Positions 6,564 to 9,994 of a DNA stretch of 9,994 nt are shown piece after piece (the first letter of the stretch is position 1; each line of letters starts with the position of its first letter). Both the position numbers and the translations under genes were made by a program. This DNA is from Bacteroidales bacterium (lineage in GTDB: Bacteria; Bacteroidota; Bacteroidia; Bacteroidales; VadinHA17). Below the pieces are notes generated by a model. The model was not told the DNA's origin. It was given only the letters and a program-made list of their open reading frames with translations, and did no database searches. The stretch is taken from NCBI GenBank assembly GCA_003520925.1, contig DOTV01000228.1:1-9994 (forward strand), given 5' to 3'.

Positions 6564-6575
6564 ACAATGCATTGT
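6564..6575 (+). promoter_or_regulatory. 12-bp perfect palindrome upstream of the SRPBCC gene, role unknown
   Basis: ACAATGCATTGT is a perfect inverted repeat 42 bases before the SRPBCC start codon, in the 129-bp gap after feoB. With its left flank it shares TTGAACAAT with the ArsR-type operator at 3931-3939, but the right half differs (GCATTGTA). It could be a weak related operator, another regulator's site, or chance in A/T-rich DNA. No convincing promoter was recognised in this gap. Confidence 0.25.
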
Positions 6576-6617
6576 ATTAAATTGTTATCTCTTAATATTA
6601 AAAATCATTTTAATGTC

Positions 6618-7496
6618 ATGGAGACACCTGAAAAGAAAATAATTACAATTGAAGCAATAATAAATGCTTCAGCAGAAAAAGTATGGGATCTCCTTTCAAA
6701 ACCGGAGCACATAGTAAGATGGAATAATGCCTCGGATGACTGGTATACACCAAAGGCTGTAAACGACCTGAGAACAGGCGGCAGGTTCCTTTCAAGAATG
6801 GAAGCCAAAGATGGAAGTTCCGGATTCGATTTTTCGGGAATATACACTGAAGTCAAAAGGCCGGAGAAAATAGGATATACTTTAGATGACGGCCGCAGGG
6901 TGCAGATACTGTTGGTTTCAATGGGTAATGCCACAATGGTTAAAGAATCATTTGAGGCTGAACAGGTATATCCGGTTGAAATGCAGCAGAGCGGATGGCA
7001 GTCCATTCTTAACAATTTCAAGAAATATGTAGAAGCATCAGGAAAACTGAAACCAATACATTTCGAGATTGAAATTAAAGCGAATGTTGAAAAGGTATTT
7101 ACATTGATGCTTGATAAAAAGAGTTATTCTGAATGGACATCGGTTTTCAATCCTACATCCCATTATAAAGGGTCATGGGAAAAAGGATCAAAAATTGCCT
7201 TTCTGGGAACAGATCACGACGGCAGTTCCGGAGGAATGTCAAGCAGAATAAAAGAGAATATACCCGGCAGGTTTTTAAGCATTGAACATCTTGGCATTAT
7301 TCAGAACGGGGAAGAAATATTCGGTGGTCCAAAAGCGGAGGAATGGGCAGGAGCCCTGGAAAACTATACATTTATTAATAATAATGGCAGTACATTGCTA
7401 ATGATAGATTTGGATGTCGCTCCCGGCTATGAAACTTATTTTACAGAAACGTGGCCAAAGGCTCTGCTTATGCTTAAGTCAATTTGTGAAAAGTAA
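6618..7496 (+). CDS. Tandem SRPBCC/AHSA1-like protein
   Basis: The product is 292 residues holding two START-like (SRPBCC, AHSA1/CalC) domains. The first opens with KKIITIEAIINASAEKVWDLLSKPEHIVRWN and runs through SGWQSILNNFKKYVEAS (to about 137). The second opens with FEIEIKANVEKVFTLMLDKKSYSEWTSVFNPTS and ends with ETWPKALLMLKSICEK. Each shows the family pattern of a strand, then helix A-x-x-V-W/F, then a W, and a long C-terminal helix. The fold makes a deep hydrophobic pocket for small ligands. No catalytic residues are recognisable, and ligand and function are unknown. The frame is open back to 6567, but the earlier ATG sits inside a palindrome and its 17 added residues precede the domain; METPEKK at 6618 is the better start. 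It leads a closely spaced run with two VOC genes (22-bp gap). Confidence 0.88.
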   Translation: METPEKKIITIEAIINASAEKVWDLLSKPEHIVRWNNASDDWYTPKAVNDLRTGGRFLSRMEAKDGSSGFDFSGIYTEVKRPEKIGYTLDDGRRVQILLVSMGNATMVKESFEAEQVYPVEMQQSGWQSILNNFKKYVEASGKLKPIHFEIEIKANVEKVFTLMLDKKSYSEWTSVFNPTSHYKGSWEKGSKIAFLGTDHDGSSGGMSSRIKENIPGRFLSIEHLGIIQNGEEIFGGPKAEEWAGALENYTFINNNGSTLLMIDLDVAPGYETYFTETWPKALLMLKSICEK

Positions 7497-7518
7497 GTAT
7501 TTTAAAATTCTAAATATT

Positions 7519-7968
7519 ATGGCACAGGTTAACACATATCTGAATTTTACCCGCAGTACTGAGGAAGCTTTTAATTTCTATAAGTCAGTTTTTGGAGGAG
7601 AATTTATTGGAGGTATTTCCCGTTTTAGCGATATCCCCCCTTCTGAAAAAATACCTCCTTTGCCGGAAGAGGATAAGAACCTGGTGATGCATATTTCGTT
7701 ACCGATACTTGGAGGCCATTTGTTGATGGGAACCGATGCTCCCGAATCGATGGGCTTTAAAGTCAATTCCGGGAACAATGTCTATATCAGTCTTCATCCC
7801 GATACAAGGGAGGATACAAGACGCTTATTCAAATCACTTTCAGAAGGTGGTAAGGTTGAGCAGGAATTGCAGGATATGTTCTGGGGAGATTACTATGGAA
7901 GTCTTAAGGACAGGTTTGGTGTCCAATGGATGTTTATCTGTTCAGAAAAGATAAATTTGGCAGAGTAA
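7519..7968 (+). CDS. PhnB-like VOC (glyoxalase/dioxygenase superfamily) protein, single domain
   Basis: This 149-residue cytoplasmic protein belongs to the PhnB-like branch of the vicinal oxygen chelate superfamily. It shows VNTYLNFTRSTEEAFNFYKSVFGGEF (4-29), LVMHISLPILGGHLLMGTD (55-73), and the hallmark ending FWGDYYGSLKDRFGVQWMF (121-139). Family members are often misnamed 3-demethylubiquinone methyltransferases; most have no proven activity. His58 lies where VOC enzymes often place a metal ligand, but a complete metal site cannot be confirmed from sequence alone. The start (ATGGCACAG) lies 22 bases after the SRPBCC stop. A longer frame from 7414 would overlap that gene and is rejected. The next VOC gene follows after 14 bases, so all three are probably co-transcribed. 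Confidence 0.88.
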   Translation: MAQVNTYLNFTRSTEEAFNFYKSVFGGEFIGGISRFSDIPPSEKIPPLPEEDKNLVMHISLPILGGHLLMGTDAPESMGFKVNSGNNVYISLHPDTREDTRRLFKSLSEGGKVEQELQDMFWGDYYGSLKDRFGVQWMFICSEKINLAE

Positions 7969-7982
7969 TATTACCGATAATT

Positions 7983-8825
7983 ATGAAGAGCAATCTGATA
8001 TACCCCTGCATCTGGTTTGATGGCAGGGCAAAGGAAGCGGCAGATCTTTACTGCTCGGTCTTTAATAATTCTGCAGTTACATATGAAAACCCGACTGTGG
8101 TGATCATGGAATCCAACGGACAGAAATTCATGTTTCTAAACGGGGGACCTGAGTTTACATTAAATCCATCAATCTCTTTCTATGTTATATGTGAAACTGA
8201 ACAGGAGATCGATAATTTTTATAAAAAGTTGATAGTGGGAGGTTCTGAATTAATGCCTTTTGATAAATACGACTGGAGTAAGAAATATGTCTGGCTGCAG
8301 GATAAATTTGGTGTAAACTGGCAGCTTTCATATGGAGGAATGGAGAAAATCGTTCAGAAGTTTACACCTGTTTTGATGTTTACTGAGAGAATTGCCGGCA
8401 AAGCGGAGCAGGCTTTCCGGTTTTACACTTCGATTTTTGAAGGTTCCGAAATAATCGGGATAATGAGATACTCTAAAGGTGATAATGATACTGAAGGAAC
8501 TGTAAAACATGCAGAATTCACTCTTGGGGGTCAGCAATTTATGGCAATGGATAGTTCCATGATGCATCGGTTCAGTTTTAATGAAGCTGTTTCTTTCGTT
8601 ATAGAATGCGAAACCCAGGAAGAAATAGATTACTACTGGGGAAGACTTACATTTTGCGGGGAAGAAGTTCAATGCGGCTGGTTGAAAGACAGATTTGGAG
8701 TTTCATGGCAGATTGTTCCAAAAGTTCTTTATGAACTTATGAATGACCGTTCAAGGTCGGAGAGGGTCACAAAGGCTTTTCTTCAGATGAAGAAATTCGA
8801 TATTGAAAAGCTGTTGAAAGCCTGA
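7983..8825 (+). CDS. Tandem PhnB-like VOC protein, two fused domains
   Basis: This 280-residue protein has two VOC domains in a row. Domain 1 (about 1-120) begins MKSNLIYPCIWFDGRAKEAADLYCSVF and ends VWLQDKFGVNWQLSYGG. Domain 2 (about 122-250) begins VQKFTPVLMFTERIAGKAEQAFRFYTSIF, has HAEFTLGGQQFMAMDS, and ends GWLKDRFGVSWQIVPKVL. A basic helical tail follows (RSRSERVTKAFLQMKKFDIEKLLKA), which is common at the C-terminus of PhnB-like proteins. The fusion probably forms a single-chain equivalent of the usual VOC dimer. Substrate and activity are unknown. An in-frame extension back to 7926 overlaps the preceding gene and was not chosen. Its closest neighbour in type is the single-domain VOC gene just upstream. 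Confidence 0.88.
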   Translation: MKSNLIYPCIWFDGRAKEAADLYCSVFNNSAVTYENPTVVIMESNGQKFMFLNGGPEFTLNPSISFYVICETEQEIDNFYKKLIVGGSELMPFDKYDWSKKYVWLQDKFGVNWQLSYGGMEKIVQKFTPVLMFTERIAGKAEQAFRFYTSIFEGSEIIGIMRYSKGDNDTEGTVKHAEFTLGGQQFMAMDSSMMHRFSFNEAVSFVIECETQEEIDYYWGRLTFCGEEVQCGWLKDRFGVSWQIVPKVLYELMNDRSRSERVTKAFLQMKKFDIEKLLKA

Positions 8826-9006
8826 CAGGCAAAGTAATGATCAGATAATGGGAGAATGCGTTACTGACTACCATCCGTTTGCAGTATTTTGAGAATGGAT
8901 TCGCCGAAAAGTGGATCCTTTTTTTTCCTGCAGAAATCTTTTATTTTTTTGAACAACTTAGTCTGGCTAACTGTTTAATAAACATAAATATAAAATACAA
9001 ATCGCT

Positions 9007-9741
9007 ATGAAGAAATCTTTATTAATTGCGTTAGTAGTCTTCTCCGTGACCCAGTTATGGGCTCAGGAAAAAAAAGAAGACATGAATTTCAGCATCCCAT
9101 TGATCGGTGAAAAAGCACCTTCCTTCATCGCTGAATCAACAACCGGAACACTAAACTTTCCTTCAGCTTATGGGCGAAGCTGGAAGATTTTATTTTCACA
9201 TCCACAGGATTTTACTCCTGTTTGCTCTTCCGAAATACTGGAATTGGCACATCATCAATCTGAATTTGACAAGCTTGGCGTTAAGCTGGTAGTTCTGTCT
9301 GTCGACCCTGTTTCTACCCATAAAGACTGGCAAAAAGCACTTGAACAATTAAATTTCAAAGACAGGGGTCAGGTTAAGATCAAATTTCCTCTGGTTGATG
9401 ACAATAGTCTTGCCGTCTCCAGACTTTATGGAATGATTCATGAAAAAACCAACAGCACAAAAGGTGTAAGGGGTGTGTTTTTTATTGACCCGGACAATAC
9501 AATCCAGGCATTCTATTTTTACCCTATGAACGTGGGTAGAAGTACCGAGGAGATTATAAGAACAGTTAATGCTCTTCAGACTGTAGCAAAGGACAACGTT
9601 AAAACACCATCTGACTGGAAAGCAGGAGGTGATGTTCTTCTTCCGTATGCTCCTACTCCTGGTGATACCAAAACCCCAGCTGCCACGAAAGATACTTACA
9701 GCGTTTCATGGTTTATGACTTACAAGAAACTGACCAATTAA
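9007..9741 (+). CDS. Exported Prx6-type (1-Cys) peroxiredoxin
   Basis: This thiol peroxidase reduces hydrogen peroxide and organic peroxides. The 244-residue product starts with a signal peptide (MKKSLLIALVVFSVTQLWA, cleavage likely after Ala19), so it should act in the periplasm. The peroxidatic site is HPQDFTPVCSSE (65-76) with Cys73, in the form typical of the Prx6 subfamily; Thr70 and Arg155 (in KGVRGVFFIDPDN) complete the usual triad. Cys73 is the only cysteine, so the resolving thiol must come from another molecule. The C-terminal part (about 165-244, with PSDWKAGGDVLLPYAPT) matches the Prx6 extension. Most Prx6 proteins are cytosolic, so export is notable. The gene is transcribed alone: 181 bases separate it from the VOC operon and a strong terminator follows. 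No convincing promoter match was found. Confidence 0.94.
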   Translation: MKKSLLIALVVFSVTQLWAQEKKEDMNFSIPLIGEKAPSFIAESTTGTLNFPSAYGRSWKILFSHPQDFTPVCSSEILELAHHQSEFDKLGVKLVVLSVDPVSTHKDWQKALEQLNFKDRGQVKIKFPLVDDNSLAVSRLYGMIHEKTNSTKGVRGVFFIDPDNTIQAFYFYPMNVGRSTEEIIRTVNALQTVAKDNVKTPSDWKAGGDVLLPYAPTPGDTKTPAATKDTYSVSWFMTYKKLTN

Positions 9742-9796
9742 TACTAATGTCAGTTACATAGCGAATTGAATACCAGTCACTGTATTTAAATTGCTT

Positions 9797-9830
9797 GAAG
9801 CCGTCTCTAAAAGAAAGAGACGGCTTTTTC
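9797..9830 (+). terminator. Intrinsic terminator downstream of the peroxiredoxin gene
   Basis: An 11-bp perfect stem, AAGCCGTCTCT (9798-9808) with AGAGACGGCTT (9816-9826), closes a 7-nt A-rich loop. The T-run at 9825-9829 overlaps the end of the stem. It lies 56 bases after the peroxiredoxin stop codon. The preceding A-rich flank is short, so termination on the minus strand would be weak. Confidence 0.92.
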
Positions 9831-9900
9831 TGATACCTGAGATTATTTAGACATAATAATTTTCAAAGATTACAAATTCATTAACTTCTGGAAAATTTGT

Positions 9901-9908
9901 TATTTTTG
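9901..9908 (+). promoter_or_regulatory. Promoter-like -7 element at the right edge
   Basis: TATTTTTG matches the Bacteroidota -7 consensus TAnnTTTG and is followed by C and A, as is common at these promoters. It lies after the peroxiredoxin terminator, in a gap where a new transcript is expected. The -33 region (about 9878-9881) has no good TTTG. Only tiny frames follow before the window ends: 9922-9951 (nine codons, MKSLDWILR) and a five-codon one at 9953. The transcript may be a leader for a gene outside the window or a small RNA. Confidence 0.5.
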
Positions 9909-9994
9909 CATCCAAATTATTATGAAATCTCTCGACTGGATTTTAAGATAAATGGTAAACCTTCGCTAAAGCTTAGGTATACACGGTCGGTTAA

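Noticed and set aside
8909..8928. Possible terminator after the VOC operon (AAAAG, loop, CTTTT, then T-run)
   Set aside because: The stem has five mostly A-T pairs, and the GGATCC inside does not extend it. Too weak to call.
8948..8978. Possible promoter for the peroxiredoxin gene (TTTG at 8948-8951, then CTGTTTAA after 19 bases)
   Set aside because: The -7 position does not match TAnnTTTG. The -33 match alone in T-rich DNA is not enough.
8826..9006. The 181-bp gap between the VOC operon and the peroxiredoxin gene searched for a small gene or RNA
   Set aside because: No open frame of meaningful length, repeat or structured RNA was recognised.

Overview
The window looks like an ordinary chromosomal stretch of a Bacteroidota bacterium. 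Three things suggest this. Upstream regions carry close matches to the Bacteroidota housekeeping promoter (TAnnTTTG near -7, with TTTG or TTG near -33). Start codons sit behind A/T-rich leaders with little Shine-Dalgarno signal. The gene content is also typical, for example a DNRLRE-type surface lipoprotein. Rank below phylum cannot be read from the sequence.

Layout, left to right. The left edge holds the 5' end of a minus-strand tRNA, most likely tRNA-Gln, with a near-perfect promoter. Next come two minus-strand genes: a lipoprotein with a C-terminal DNRLRE domain (172-1581) and glutaminyl-tRNA synthetase glnS (1747-3447). Just beyond the stop codon of each gene lies the same kind of imperfect hairpin, built from tandem 8-bp units (81-158 and 1652-1745). 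Divergent from glnS is folB (dihydroneopterin aldolase, folate synthesis).

The most informative block is 3915-6488, a tightly overlapping three-gene operon: an ArsR/SmtB-family metal sensor, feoA and feoB (ferrous iron import). It is preceded by a -7 element and a perfect 14-bp ArsR-type palindrome next to the first start codon. The sensor keeps all four residues of the SmtB alpha5 metal site (D104, H106, H117, E120). This points to a ferrous iron transporter operon under local autoregulation by an ArsR-type metalloregulator.

Downstream (6618-8825) are three closely spaced genes made only of small ligand-binding folds: a tandem SRPBCC/AHSA1 protein, a single PhnB-like VOC protein and a tandem PhnB-like VOC protein. 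Their chemistry is unknown. A secreted Prx6-type peroxiredoxin follows (9007-9741) and ends in a strong intrinsic terminator. The last 160 bases contain a promoter-like element and only tiny reading frames, so the transcript it starts probably runs off the right edge.

No mobile element, CRISPR array or clear novel defence or biosynthetic system is visible. The items most worth a second look are the paired 8-bp-unit hairpins, the ArsR-feoAB operon with its operator, and the SRPBCC-VOC-VOC cluster.
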